Origin: Gautieria morchelliformis
Taxonomy: Eukaryota > Basidiomycota > Agaricomycetes > Gomphales > Gomphaceae
DNA length: 64,000 nucleotides
Reading direction: 5' to 3'
Assembly: GCA_015179125.1 (NCBI GenBank)
Contig: WHVA01000083.1
Coordinates: 62,001-126,000 of the forward strand
Shown here: positions 43,101 to 59,079 of the stretch, one piece after another
Numbering within the stretch: the stretch's first letter is position 1
Layout of the letters: every line of letters begins with the position of its first letter
The notes under the pieces: model-generated
Databases searched by the model: none
The model's input: the letters and a program-made list of their open reading frames with translations, nothing else
What the model was told of the DNA's origin: nothing
Position numbers and translations under genes: made by a program

Positions 43101-46100
43101 TGCCAATCCCAACTGGCAGGAGGTATTGGATGCATTGTTGCCTGGACAAACTCCTCAGGACAGGCCTGACCTGGTGTCACGGGTGTTCCAGCTCAAAAAG
43201 AATACCTCATTGACTTGATCGTCAAGGAAAGGATTTTTGGGGAAACCGTCGCTCGCGTGCACACCATTGAATTCCAGAAAAGGGGACTCCCACACATACA
43301 TATTCTTATCTGGTTTGAAAGAGTTCCAAGATCAGACATCCACATGAGGTGGATTCAATGATTTCGCAGAGTTCCCTGATCCAGAGACTCATCCTGTCCT
43401 CTACCGGTTGGTCTGTGAGCTGATGACACATGGTCCCTGTGGAGAAATGCATCCAAACGCACCCTGCATGGAAAATGGCAAGTGCAAGAAAAACTTCCCA
43501 AAGCCATTCTGTGAGGAAACCAGTCTGAATGAGGATGGATATCCAAAATATCGTCGTCGCAATGATGGAAGGCTGCACAATGTCAGAGGTGACATGCTGG
43601 ACAACAGATGGGTTGTGCCATACTCTGCTCTGCTCTTGCTCAAATTCTGGTGTCACATCAACCCTGAACTCACCATCAATGTGAGGTGTATCAAGTATAT
43701 CCACAAGTATCTCTACAAGGGCCATGATCGGACCACCATGGAGTTTGGTCGCACCCAGGATGAAATTAAGCAGTACCTGGACGCTCGCTATGTCAGTGCT
43801 CATGAGGCCTGTTGGAGGTTGCTGGAGCGGGAAATCCACACCCAGGTGCCTGCAGTCATGGCACTGCCAGTCCATGAAAAGGACCACCACACAATCATCT
43901 TTGATCCCAACCAGGATGTGGACAACATCCTGGAAAGGGCTGAGGCGAAAAAGACACCGCTCATGGCTTACTTTGAGGCCAATGATATCTACCCTGAAGC
44001 ACGTGATCTGCTCTATGTGGAGTTTCCTGAGCATTTTACCTGGCACTCACAGGAAAAGGTATGGACACCACGCCAAGGAGGTTATAGCATCGGTCGCCTT
44101 CACTTTGCAAACCCTAGATCAGGAGAGAGATTTTTTGTGCGCACTCTCCTCACAGTGGTCAAGGGGCTAGATCCTTTGAGGAGCTTAGGTCGGTGGATGG
44201 CATACAATATGCTACTTACAAGGAGGCCTGTCGTGCAAGGGGACTTCTGGATGATGATCAGGAGTTGAGGTTGTGTCTCCAGGAAGCCAGTGGCATGAAA
44301 ACAGGTGCTCAGCTCAGACATCTCTTTGCCACCATCCTTGGCCATTGCAATCCATCGGGCCCCGGAGACTATGGGATGGCTTCAGGGAGCACATATGTGA
44401 TGATCTCAGACATCAGCTCCAAATCAGACATGGTATGCAGGATCCACAGGACGATCAGGTTTATGATTTTGGCCTCTTTCTCTTGGAAAAAATCCTCCAG
44501 CAGGGTGGAATGTCCTTGAGCAGCTTTGATGATATGCCTCGGGTGGCAGGCGAGTGGGAGGCCCTCATTGGAAACAGGTTCATAGCTGAGCAGAGGGACT
44601 ATGACCCTGTTGAAGAGAGGGACATAGCTGATGAGGAGTTCCCAAGCTGAATGAGGGGCAAAGGTCTGCGCATGATCAGATATTACGGTCGGCACTGACC
44701 AGAGATGCTCATGGGAAACCTGATGGACAAATGTTTTTTGTCACTGGCTCAGGTGGCGCTGGGAAATCATTCACATGGAACACTCTAATCCACTCCTGTA
44801 GAGCGGAGGCCTCATTGTGATTGCAGTAGCCTCATCTACAATGGCTGCACTTATCCTCACTAAGGGTACAACCTCTCATAGCATGCTTGGAATTCCCATT
44901 CCTGTCCATGAGCGCTCTCTCTCCTCCATCAAAAAGAACTCTGACAAGGCTGACATGCTGAGACAGGCCAGTCTCCTCATCTGGGATGAGGCTGCAATGC
45001 AGCATCGCCATGCCATAGAGGCCATTGACAGGACACTGAGGGATTTCCTTGACCAGCCTGACAGACCCTTTGGTGGCATCACAGTCGCCTTTGGAGGTGA
45101 CTTTAGCAGACTCTCCCAATTGTCCCTAAAGGCTCCAAGGAGGATATTGTGGGAGCTACCCTTCAGAAGTCATATCTGTGGCCAAAGATCAAGGTCATCC
45201 ATCTGACAGAGAACATGCGGGTGAGAAATGACCCTGACAGAGCCAGGTTTGCAGAATGGCTGCAGAATGTGGGCCAGGGAAAGGATCTCCCACTAGATCA
45301 TACGTTCTCACTGCCTCCTCACATGGTGTGTGGCCCTGGAATTGAAGATCTGATCCAGGAAATATACCCTGGCATTGGCAATCAAGTCCCTGTCCAGGAC
45401 AATTACTTTCTGGAGCGTGCCATCCTCTGTGCCAGAAACACTGAGGTCAATGAGATCAATTCCATGGTGTTTAGGGAGTTTCCAGGTGATGCTCAGGTCT
45501 TGCACTGTGCAAATTCCATTGAAGAATCCGATGATGCAGATCGGTATCCTGTGGAGTATCTGAATTCCATAGAGATGGGCTGTCTTCCTCCTGCTCGCTT
45601 GGAAGTCAAGCCTGGAGGGCCCTGATGCTGTTGCGCAATTTGGATCAGAAGCAAGGACTATGCAATGGGACAAGGTTGCAGTTGGTGAGGATAAGCATTA
45701 GAGTGTTGGAGGTCAGGATCATCTCAGGTCCATGTGCAGGCAATATTGCTTTCATCCCCAGGATCATCATTAAGCCATCAGAGGGAGAGTTGCCATTTGT
45801 GCTGCAAAGGAGGCAGTTTCCAGTGCGTTTGGCATTTGCAATGACTATCAACAAGTCTCAGGGACAGTCTTTGGGTACGGTTGGGCTGGACCTGAGATAT
45901 CCAGTGTTTGGACATGGTCAGTTGTATGTTGGTGTATCAAGAGGGACCAATTGGAACAGAGTGAAGGTCTTGCTTGAGGAGGGTTTGGACACAACCAACA
46001 TAGTATATAAAGATGTATTACTTAGAGCTCCTTGATTTTTTTATATCCACTTCTCTTGATATGGTTTATGTGTTTGACTTCATTTTACTTGATGCAAATT

Positions 46101-46219
46101 GATTACTTTGGTTTTCCCCAATGTACTTGACCTTACTGATATGTTAGACTTACTGATGCATTTGACCCTACCGAGGCGCTTGACCTACACCCCCACGCGA
46201 AGCGCGGGTACCCACCTAG
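40157..46219 (+). mobile_element. Helitron 3, full-length but decayed (6.1 kb)
   Basis: Starts TCTAAGAGTGAAACG directly after the CTAG of Helitron 2 and ends CTAG at 46216-46219, with the terminal hairpin (one stem change, CCACGCG). It is collinear with Helitron 1 over its whole length, including the leader repeats and the Pro-rich repeat region. It has an extra 48-bp or so segment in the Pro-rich part (near 41310-41360) that Helitron 1 lacks. Its transposase gene is broken. Confidence 0.92.
41054..46035 (+). pseudogene. Broken Helitron Rep-helicase gene
   Basis: Collinear with the intact gene of Helitron 1 but interrupted by at least ten frame breaks, for example near 42150, 42490, 43022, 43200, 43322, 43365, 44165, 44365, 44637, 44810, 45107 and 45619. 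Those I compared are mostly losses of one to a few bases, often in short runs of the same base. The HUH site reads PHIHI instead of PHMHI, and Walker A reads GSGGAGKS, so substitutions have hit active sites too. It cannot encode a working transposase, but its ends are intact and could be used in trans by Helitron 1's product. Confidence 0.92.
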
Positions 46220-46564
46220 TCTAAAAGTTAAACGGGCTCAGTGGGTTGTGGGCGCTGCTGACCAATGCTTGGTCATTAGTTTGTCAGCAGAGCGCGCGAG
46301 CGGCGCAGCCGCGAGCTACAAACACTGCGCAGCAGCGTTCCAGGTCACGTGACCAGTTCACAACCATACGTGACGGTGGTCCATGCACAACCCTTCGCTT
46401 GGTATAAAGAGAGCAATGCTGCAGAACCGCACTCCCACTGGTGTCTTTCTGTGTTCTGGCTGTACTGGTGGGATTACTACTGCTTTGGCTGGGCTCTGTG
46501 TGTCTCTGTGTGTCTCTGGGCTTCTCTGCCTTTGGCTGTGAATTGACACCAGTTTTTGCTTCAA

Positions 46565-46990
46565 TGTCCATCACATTTTTTTTGATATTTTTTCGCAAAT
46601 AAATATCACTTGCTAACCCTAATAATAGCCAACTTAAATATCCTGTACATTTTTTTGATATTTTTTCGCAAATAGACATCAACAAATCTAACTTGCTAAC
46701 CTCAATAACAGCCAACTTAAATATTCAGTACATTTTTTTTACATTTTTTCGCAAATGGATATTAATAAATTATCCTGACTTTGCTAAAGTTAATAACAAC
46801 TTCTGTTTTAATGTAGTGTGTTTTTTTTTTATCTTTTTTTGAAAAAAAATATTATTAATATCAATGAATTATCCTGACTTTGCTAAAATTAATAACACCT
46901 TCAGCTTAAATGTACTGTACATTTTTTTTACATTTTTTCAAAAGGTAGATATCAATACATTATCCTGACTTTGCTAAAATTAATAAGAAC
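46565..46990 (+). repeat. AT-rich tandem repeat, about 100-bp unit
   Basis: Four to five diverged units, each with a T run, 'cgcaaatagatat' and 'attatcctgactttgctaaa'. The last part matches the leader of Helitrons 1 and 3 ('aaattcccctgactttgcc' near 33255), so the array is an expansion of an existing Helitron leader unit. Confidence 0.75.
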
Positions 46991-47054
46991 AGCTGCTTAA
47001 ATGTGGTTTCTTTTGCTATTTTATATGTCACAAAATAGATACTGATACATGTCC

Positions 47055-47245
47055 CTGATATGTGTGAGGACATGTTACCTGTGGGGACACATTACCTGTG
47101 AGGACACGTTACATGTGGTGGGGACATGCTACCTGTGAGGACACCTTACGTGTGAGGACACGCTACCTGTGTGGACACATTACGTGTGAGGACACGCTAC
47201 CTGTGAGGACACACTACCTGTGAGGACACGTTACGTGTGAGGACA
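47055..47245 (+). repeat. 17-bp minisatellite in Helitron 4
   Basis: About 11 units of TGTGAGGACACGYTACS, with some length variation (one unit of 20 bp). Confidence 0.9.
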
Positions 47246-47719
47246 TGCTATCCAACTGCACTTTGGGTCTTCCCCCATTTCTGATTTTGGTATTGCTTCT
47301 GGTTCTGTGAGAGTGTCACTGGAGGATCAGCTGGCATATCGATATGACCACATTGTCAAAATTCAGGATCCCCAAGATCACTATTGGATCTATTTCACAA
47401 TGCACAAGCTTTGAAACCTGTGGATTATGACAATAGGCGCAATATTATAATCTCTGATAATTCAGTCAAGACCATTACCACTTTCATGTCTAGAGTCGCT
47501 GGGAGGGCCATCCCAGAGGTTGAGAGAGAGGTCTGCACGTTCGGCTGTTCCATGGGTGCATACATGATTCATTATACTATATGAACAGGGATATATTTTG
47601 CATGATCCTATTTACCCCAATGCACTTGAGTTTACTGATTCACTTGACCTTACTGATGCGTTTGACCTTCCCGAGGCGTTTGACCTACACCCCCGCGCGA
47701 AGCGCGGGTACCCACCTAG

Positions 47720-47937
47720 TACTTAATATCTTAGCTCATATACTAATAGCTTACATCATTAGCTCACATACTTAATATCTTACTTAGCTCATATACTTAA
47801 CATCTTATATACCAGCTTAAACACGAGAGCGGATACAAATATCTTGAACATGATGATGAGTCTGTCACGAATCCTGGCTGCAATAAGGGGAAAGGAGTAT
47901 TGGCGATATTGCCGCACCGTGACCTTCGCACAGCGTC
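47720..47937. other. Short tandem repeat and 3' flank of the N-acetylglucosamine kinase gene
   Basis: From 47720 to about 47812 the phrases TACTTAATATCTTAGCTCATA and TTAGCTCACATACTTA recur four times with variation. The rest is the 3' flank of the minus-strand gene that ends at 47938. The Helitron array stops about 220 bp from that stop codon. Confidence 0.5.
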
Positions 47938-49245
47938 TCACAGATTCCCAGCAGCTGCTAAACCTTTCGCACCGGCAGTAGCGACATCCCCACCCCCCAC
48001 AAACTCCACAACAGGAAACACGTGGCCGAGTGTCGCGAGCTCCTTCAGAACCAGATCTCGATAGGCTGCGATGCCCACTAAAGATCCGCCAAGACATAAA
48101 GCAGCGGATGCGGCTTCTACTGCGTTCCGTGGCACGCTGGTAACATTGTTCAATTCGTGCTCCGTGACACCTAGCAATTGTAAAATATTTACCTAGAAGT
48201 TCTTGTGGTAGGCATGAGGACAGAAGCAATGAGGTGGGCTAAGCTCCCGGCACATCGGTGAACTACTGTCAGTGCGAGTTCATCACCGTCTTCAAAAGCC
48301 GCCTGAAATACGAGCGGGGTGAGCTGCGACAACCGACGCTCACGAGGAAGTAGAGAAGTAGGATGAGACTCTGTGGCCGAGCTGTGCCTGTCGACTGATG
48401 GGGTATGGCTCGGATCTGACATCGTCATGGAAGACAAAGTTTGCAAAGATGCGGGCATTGGGTCGGGTGAGTAAAGAACCCCAAAAAGGTCTGGAACGAC
48501 GGTGACACCGAAATGCTCCAGGACTCGGGATTGGAGCGATCTGGGACTATCTGATGATGTCGTCGCAGGCAGTCCGTATACTGCAAGACGATCCGAACGA
48601 GCCAAGATCTCCCGTATGGTTTCTCGACCCACTTCGAAGCCACTCCCTATGTCTCCTAAAATCCATCCCCAACCACCGACACGAGCCATCTCCTTGAATG
48701 GAGTTGGGCCCTGGGTTTGACTATCGTGGCCGTCGCCTCTAGAGAAGCTTATGACGACGCTTCCCGTGCCAGCAATGACAGCCACGGCGCTCTTAAGGGT
48801 CGTATGCATCCTGAGAGGGCTTGCAAGGAGGTTAGCATCGTTGGTAACTTGGAGCTTGTTGCCTGGGGGTAGAGCAAACACGGGGGAGAGTGTCGTGGTC
48901 AGCGAGCGGATGTCATTGGGACTATCAACTCCAGATACGCCGATCCACACGGAGGCGAACTTGCCAACTAGAGATGAGTCTACACCAACAGATGATAGTG
49001 TCACAGAAGTGGACAAAGCCTGTTCGACCGTCGTCTGCAGAACGTTGACGAACGGCAGCAGTCCTGGGCAGATCTTTATCAGACGGCTGGGCCGATGAGA
49101 CTGGGCACTGACATGCACCTAGATATGAGAAATTAGACGCCCCTCCCAATGCACGTCCCACCACTTGACCTGCACGGTCACAAATGACTGCTGAGGTTTT
49201 GGTACCACCACAGTCGACACACAGGTAGAGAGGGGGAACAGACAT
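47938..49245 (-). CDS. N-acetylglucosamine kinase (BadF/BadG family)
   Basis: Phosphorylates GlcNAc to GlcNAc-6-phosphate, for salvage of chitin-derived sugar. The start MSVPPLYLCVDCGGTKTSAV contains the phosphate-binding motif DCGGTKT. Intron 1 (49118-49064) joins NFSYLG to LLPFVNVLQ in frame. The main exon has VTNDANLL (catalytic Asp region), VAVIAGTGSV (adenosine motif) and GGWGWILGDIGSGFEVGRE. The last exon ends SAALCLGGSLVGIAAYRDLV and GAKGLAAAGNL with the stop at 47938. The junction between the last two exons (about 48180-48220) is not clear, because the best AG-GT signals leave an unusually short intron. It is divergent from the SDR gene with only 120 bp between the start codons. Cytosolic. 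Confidence 0.87.
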
Positions 49246-49365
49246 TGCACAGCAAGACTGTGTGCTGGCAAGTCAGAGCGAAATAGCATGCAGCAGATAC
49301 TGGCATGTGCGTAAGAAGACCGGGTATCATCCGGTGACATAACCGGTGCTCAAAATTCGCTCACT
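49246..49365. promoter_or_regulatory. Divergent promoter between GlcNAc kinase and SDR genes
   Basis: These 120 bp contain the upstream regions of both divergent genes. I see no clear TATA box. Confidence 0.4.
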
Positions 49366-50835
49366 ATGTCTACCGACAAGAGGAAATCAGTGCTTATTAC
49401 AGGGCAAGTTTATTCAACATCGTTACCGTTTGGAGGGTACTCATCGTGCCCACAGATGTAGCACAGGCGGAATTGGCTCATATCTCGCGAAAGGTAGCAA
49501 AGCTGCTCATCTTACCCCGGTATCGTTGACCCAGACACCTCCATAGAATACCATGCCAAAGGTATATTGCGCTTGTAACCGTCGTCATTGGTCACCTTGA
49601 TGGTGCCTCGACACCAGGTTTACGCGTTTTTGCGACTGCCAGGCGTCTTTCCGCAATGGAGGACCTGCGAGAATTGGACATAGAGTGTCTACAACTCGAC
49701 GTCACTAAGAATGACAACATCAAGCAAATTCGCGACGAGATCACTGAGTTGACAGGTGGTACCCTCGACATACTCGTGAACAACGCGTATGTACTCGTTA
49801 CTTGTGGATTCATTGTTGCTCCTGACTATTATATAGTGGCGCAAGTATGCAACTTACTCATTGGGAAATCATGTTGATATCTACGCCTTTCACCTATCCC
49901 AGGTTATTCGCTTCCTTTCACAGATGCGAACATGGACGAAGTCAGAGCCATGTTCGACATCAATTTATTTGGTGCTATGGCAATGGTACAAGCATTCGTC
50001 AACCTCCTCATTGAGAGCGGTGACGGTCGTATTGTTAATATAGGCATGTCATCAATAAATTTGGGCTTGTCACAACGTTTGACTGTTCACAGGAAGCGTA
50101 TCGGCGATCATACCAATGGCCTTTGGGGCACCATATGCCGCTGCCAAGGCTGGACTCCATGCATACGGAAACACCTTAAGAGTTGAGCTGGCGCCCTTCA
50201 AGTATGCTGTATTCCTATCTATAAAGATCATCGATCATCTCTCACATGCTTCGAAGTGTGAAGGTTACCACGGTTCGTCACTGCACAGTCCTTGCTTAAA
50301 CCCACAAAATTGATCCGACATTGTGTATAAACGACGACAGATTATCAGCGGAGGCGTCAAGAGTAACATTGCTTCACCACAACACATTCGTAGTTTACCT
50401 CCGAATTCGATTTATCAGCCTATGGTCGATGACTTTGTCAACAAGAGAACAGGCCGTTCTCAGCGTATGTCCGTGAACATTGTTGATTTCTGACTAACCT
50501 CCACATCTAGGAGGTGCAACTCCGACGGATGTATATGCTCGTTCTGTGGTGGCAGCCACGCTCAAGGCGCATCCGAAGGTAATGGATACCCGTTGAGAAC
50601 CGCATGTCCTAACAGCAGCGTTTCTCTAGGCATGGGTATGGAGTGGCAACTTGTCTTTCCTAACTTGGTTCCTTGACACGTTTTTTCCGCGTACGATATT
50701 TGTGCGTACCCAGATGTACGGCGGTTACTTACATTTTTTCAACCTAACACCCGAATATAGGACTTTCTTGTCGCCCGTGAATTCGGGTTGGACAAGTTTA
50801 CAAGGATTATACGACAGCGGAAAAAGACTCAATAA
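49366..50835 (+). CDS. Short-chain dehydrogenase, resembles 1-acyl-DHAP reductase
   Basis: An NADPH-dependent SDR similar to yeast Ayr1, which reduces 1-acyldihydroxyacetone phosphate in lipid synthesis at the ER and lipid droplets. Motifs: cofactor site TGCSTGGIG, LDILVNNA, a serine region IGSVSAIIP and the catalytic Y-A-A-A-K (PYAAAKAGLHAYGNTLRVE). The C-terminus reads FPRTIFDFLVAREFGL and ends at TAA (50833-50835). The gene is split by about nine introns. Two have GC instead of GT donors (49404, GCAAGT; 50044, GCATGT), in each case the only choice I found that keeps these motifs in frame. One exon is only 16 bases (50257-50272, coding VKVTT). The junction after VNNA (near 49790-49905) is unresolved. 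Confidence 0.82.
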
Positions 50836-50925
50836 GGCTTTGATATAGCAGAGTTCTGTCACAACCGCTACATTCCCATCTTATTCGGACAATCTGATAT
50901 CTTCTACGGCTTCTAAGTCAAATAA

Positions 50926-52472
50926 TCACGACAGTTCACCACCCACTTTGCTCGCAAATCGGTTTGTTGGCGTCCTTAGCTCCCCACTGGCACCCATTAC
51001 TGTGAGCTGCAACTGACCCTTCCCCGATTCTTCGCTCGTATCCGTAAAGATTGTAAACTCATACCGCCCAAACGCCCAATTCAAGATCCAAACTCGACTC
51101 TCGTAAGCGAATCTCACAAAGCCCTTGACTCGCCACACAGACTCTTTCGGCAGCGCCTCGAGCGCGCTGACCAGCGTTTCGCGATTAAGGGCCACAGTGC
51201 TGGGTAGCATCGTTGACTCTTCCGATGGAGACCCATGGGAGTGCATGTGCCCATCATTCCGAAGTGAACGACGATGTAAGGCAGCTCCTCTGGAGACTGC
51301 GATTGTTTCAACCTCATCGTGATGTTCGGGTTGGTTTGCGGTCGCGGGTTTCTCAAGGTAAAGTTTGGAATCTAGCCCAAAAATCAACGAAGGTGGGACG
51401 CCATTTCGCCCTGAACAGCGCAGACGCGGCGTCTCATCGTTCAGATCATTAAGATGATCGATCACGAGATCCAGTTGTCGGTCGGTGACCTGGAATAGCA
51501 GCGTCATAAAAGCTGGAACGGGAAAGAGCAATGAACCTGCATTTTCCCACTTGTTCTTGAAATAGAGGCTCAGTGTGAGCCGACCATGACTGTAGAGTGT
51601 AGAGACATACTAATAAGATGAGATCGGTGTATTGGGCTTGCATCTTGGCTGTCAAGCTCTTGTCCTCGTATCCAGTAAAATTCTCTGCATCTGGTGAATG
51701 GTAGAATATACATGGAGGTCCATGGCGATTATAAGAATAATAAGAGCAGCTCACCTATAACGGTTACAATTGCATCTAGCTTAAATCCGCCATTGGTTTC
51801 CTCTTCGAGTTGCCTGATCTGGAATGCCAAGGTGGCGGGAAACGCGGATCCACTGGCCAGCATATGTCAATTATTTAGTGGCACTCACCAGCAGTAGAAT
51901 TACGCACGACGTCTCTATGATGATTCGATCAGGATAATATTTCTCTGTATATCGAGATGTGTTGACAATCAGTGATATATTACAAGCCAATTGTGTTGTG
52001 TATGCACCCTTGATCTCTAACAATGCTGTCTTCATCTGGCCAACGAGCACACAGCACCTTCAATGGTGAGCCCTCAAAGGGTACGAAAGGATGCTACGTG
52101 GTGTTGATCCTTACATGCATCCATTCAGGATCTCGCTCACCGCTGTCAAGGATGACTGCATCGCGAGCTGGCTATCCACTGAGTATACAGCATAAATACG
52201 AGTGAAACGAGAAGGAAAAAATATAACCTTCAACGTCACCAAACTCATTTTTCAGCAATACAACCTTATAATCCACGGGAAGCTGTGGTAGCAAGGACAA
52301 TATTATCTAGGAAATAAATTAGTGTCATGTCTTCTAGCACGTCTTCTTTGGCGAACGCACACTTGTCTTGCCAGCACCGAGAAAACCTTTCACCAGTGAG
52401 CCCTTCGATGTTAGCAAGGCGATAAGAATCGATACCTGTGAACACCGTCACGGGGACGCAGCGGCTGGTCAT
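50926..52472 (-). CDS. CobW/COG0523-family GTPase (metal chaperone)
   Basis: A GTPase of the family that inserts metals into proteins (ZNG1 in yeast and animals delivers zinc). The first exon is MTSRCVPVTVFTG; exon 2 gives GFLGAGKTS, the P-loop of this family; the next gives ILSLLPQLPVDYKVVLLKNE then FGDVE. Further along, CCVLVGQMKTAL (end of the conserved CxCC metal motif, split by an intron), AIVTVIDAENFTGYED (switch region) and YTDLILL are found. The CobW C-terminal domain includes LPKESVWRVKGFVRF and ends at 50926, with a His-rich stretch (HMHSHGS) before it. ATG at 52472 is chosen because it fits the family's short N-terminus; an upstream ATG at 52502 is in frame. It is convergent with the SDR gene (90 bp between stops). 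Confidence 0.83.
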
Positions 52473-52773
52473 CGTTGTGAACCGTGCACCTACTACGATC
52501 ACCTTTGGGTTTGTGAGACAAGAATGATATGGCTTTACTTACTAACTTACTGTAAGTATAATACCGAGCAGTACAAGGAAAGTTTTGAGGTCACTACGGC
52601 TAAGCAGGCCCTGCGAAGTAGCAGCTTTGATCAGGTGTGTTGTGAATAACTACTTATAAGGAGCGGTTCGAATGAATAGGATCTATAACCGAGTTGAGTA
52701 GTGGGACTTTGCTTCCGCGGCGTCACGGTGTCACGGTGTCTGTCTTGCGCCTCCCTCGAAGTTTGGAATTACG
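52473..52773. promoter_or_regulatory. Divergent promoter between the CobW and CCDC130-like genes
   Basis: About 300 bp between two divergent start codons. It contains a direct repeat (gtgtcacggtgtc near 52728-52741). No other signal is clear. Confidence 0.35.
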
Positions 52774-53948
52774 ATGCAAGGTACGTAGACACAGGCCTCA
52801 AGTTGAATTAATTTGAATGATATATACGAATGCAGGGTTCAACAAATACTATCCTCCTGACTTTGATGGCGAGAAACATGGCAGTCTCAATGCTTACCGA
52901 GGTAGTTATTCTAGATACTTTCCAGGCACTGCGCTGCTACATTCGCTTGCTTGCTTCCAGGTAAACATGCTCTTGGTGACAGAGCACGAAAGATAGACCA
53001 AGGTATATTGATCACTCGGTTTGAGCTGCCCTTCAACATCTGGTGGTAATGTTGGTTTCTTGCACCCTATTCTCCGCACTTTAACTTTTTTAAAGCCTCA
53101 GCTGTAATAACCACATTGGCATGGGTGTGCGCTACAATGCTGAAAAGCGCAAAGTGGGAATGTACTACTCTACCCCTATATACGCCTTTCGATGTAAATG
53201 CCACCTTTGCGATGGATGGTTTGAGATCCGGACCGATCCACAGGTAGGCAGCTCGCCTTACCACGTTGGCATTTCATGACTGAAAATTTGCCTTACTTCA
53301 AGAACACACGTTATGTTGTTGATTCTGGGGCTCGTAAACAAGATGTAGATTGGGACCCGGAAGAGAATGGTGGTTTTGCTGTACACGGTAATGCATTAAA
53401 CAACTATTCATCCTGTTCTCGTCTAATGTGGTTGGTTTCTAGATACTAATGCGGCAGAATCTGGGTCCGTTGATCCCCTTGTCGCCCTGGAAAAGTCAAC
53501 GGATGCCCTCATACGACAGGAAACCGTAGGACGCCCGCGTATTGAGTCCTTGCAAACAGTCTCCGACCGATACAACACAGATCCATACTCGCTTTCTACA
53601 AAGGTGCGAAAAAGATTCAGAGAAGAAAAGAAGATTGAAAAGGCCATAAAAGCGAAAGACGACGAAGTTAAACGGCGGTACGGCTTGCCTGAATCGCTTG
53701 GCCTAGTCCGTGAAGATGACCCAGGGTTGGATACGGAGGCGAAGGAGCAGTTTCACGAAGCAAGGCGTAAGCTAGCGGTCGAGGGGGTCAGCCTCGGGAG
53801 GCGCCCTGGACTGTCAGGCTCATCAACCAAATCTTCATTGTCTGCCACAGTGCTTCGCAACCCTCTGCGGAGGTCTGATCCCTTTTCCACTCACGACCGC
53901 ACATCACGACAATCTGGGAGGAGCCTGGGAGTCTCCGTTCGAAAATAA
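52774..53948 (+). CDS. CCDC130/YJU2B-like splicing factor (CWC16 family)
   Basis: A nuclear splicing factor of the Yju2/CCDC130 family (Saf4 in fission yeast), which joins the spliceosome at the catalytic steps. The first exon has only 7 coding bases (ATGCAAG, 52774-52780) and splices to GFNKYYPPDFDGEKHGSLN, the invariant N-terminus. The zinc-binding motif IWCLSCNNHIGMGVRYN is formed across an intron if the acceptor after TTTTTAAAG (about 53095) is used, and CKCHLCDGWFEIRTDPQ supplies the second CxxC. The C-terminal half is charged and helical (RKRFREEKKIEKAIKAKDDE), ending in a basic tail, stop at 53946-53948. It is convergent with the SWI1-like gene, 167 bp apart. Confidence 0.9.
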
Positions 53949-54115
53949 TAGTTCTCTAGTTTCGCTGTATTCTTATGGAGAGGGAACTGTGCCGACAATG
54001 TTATGCAAAACAACAGCGGATATTAAGTACAGACAGCGGAGGACAATGGATAGCAAAATGGTCCAACCAGAGAAATCAAAAATAATTAACAGATGGAAAT
54101 AATAAGAACAATTTC

Positions 54116-59079
<4,964 letters not shown>

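Larger units (their letters stand above)
46220..47719 (+). mobile_element. Helitron 4, short non-autonomous element (1.5 kb)
   Basis: Starts TCTAAAAGTTAAACG directly after the CTAG of Helitron 3 and ends with the hairpin and CTAG at 47716-47719, followed by T. The transposase is absent. The interior has AT-rich tandem repeats (46565-46990), a 17-bp minisatellite (about 47055-47245) and about 330 bp of unrecognised sequence (47250-47580) with a partly open frame. This is the downstream end of the four-element array. Confidence 0.9.

Noticed and set aside
47055..47245. Possible CRISPR-like array
   Set aside because: Units of 17 bp are contiguous with no unique spacers, and the host is a eukaryote. 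It is a minisatellite.
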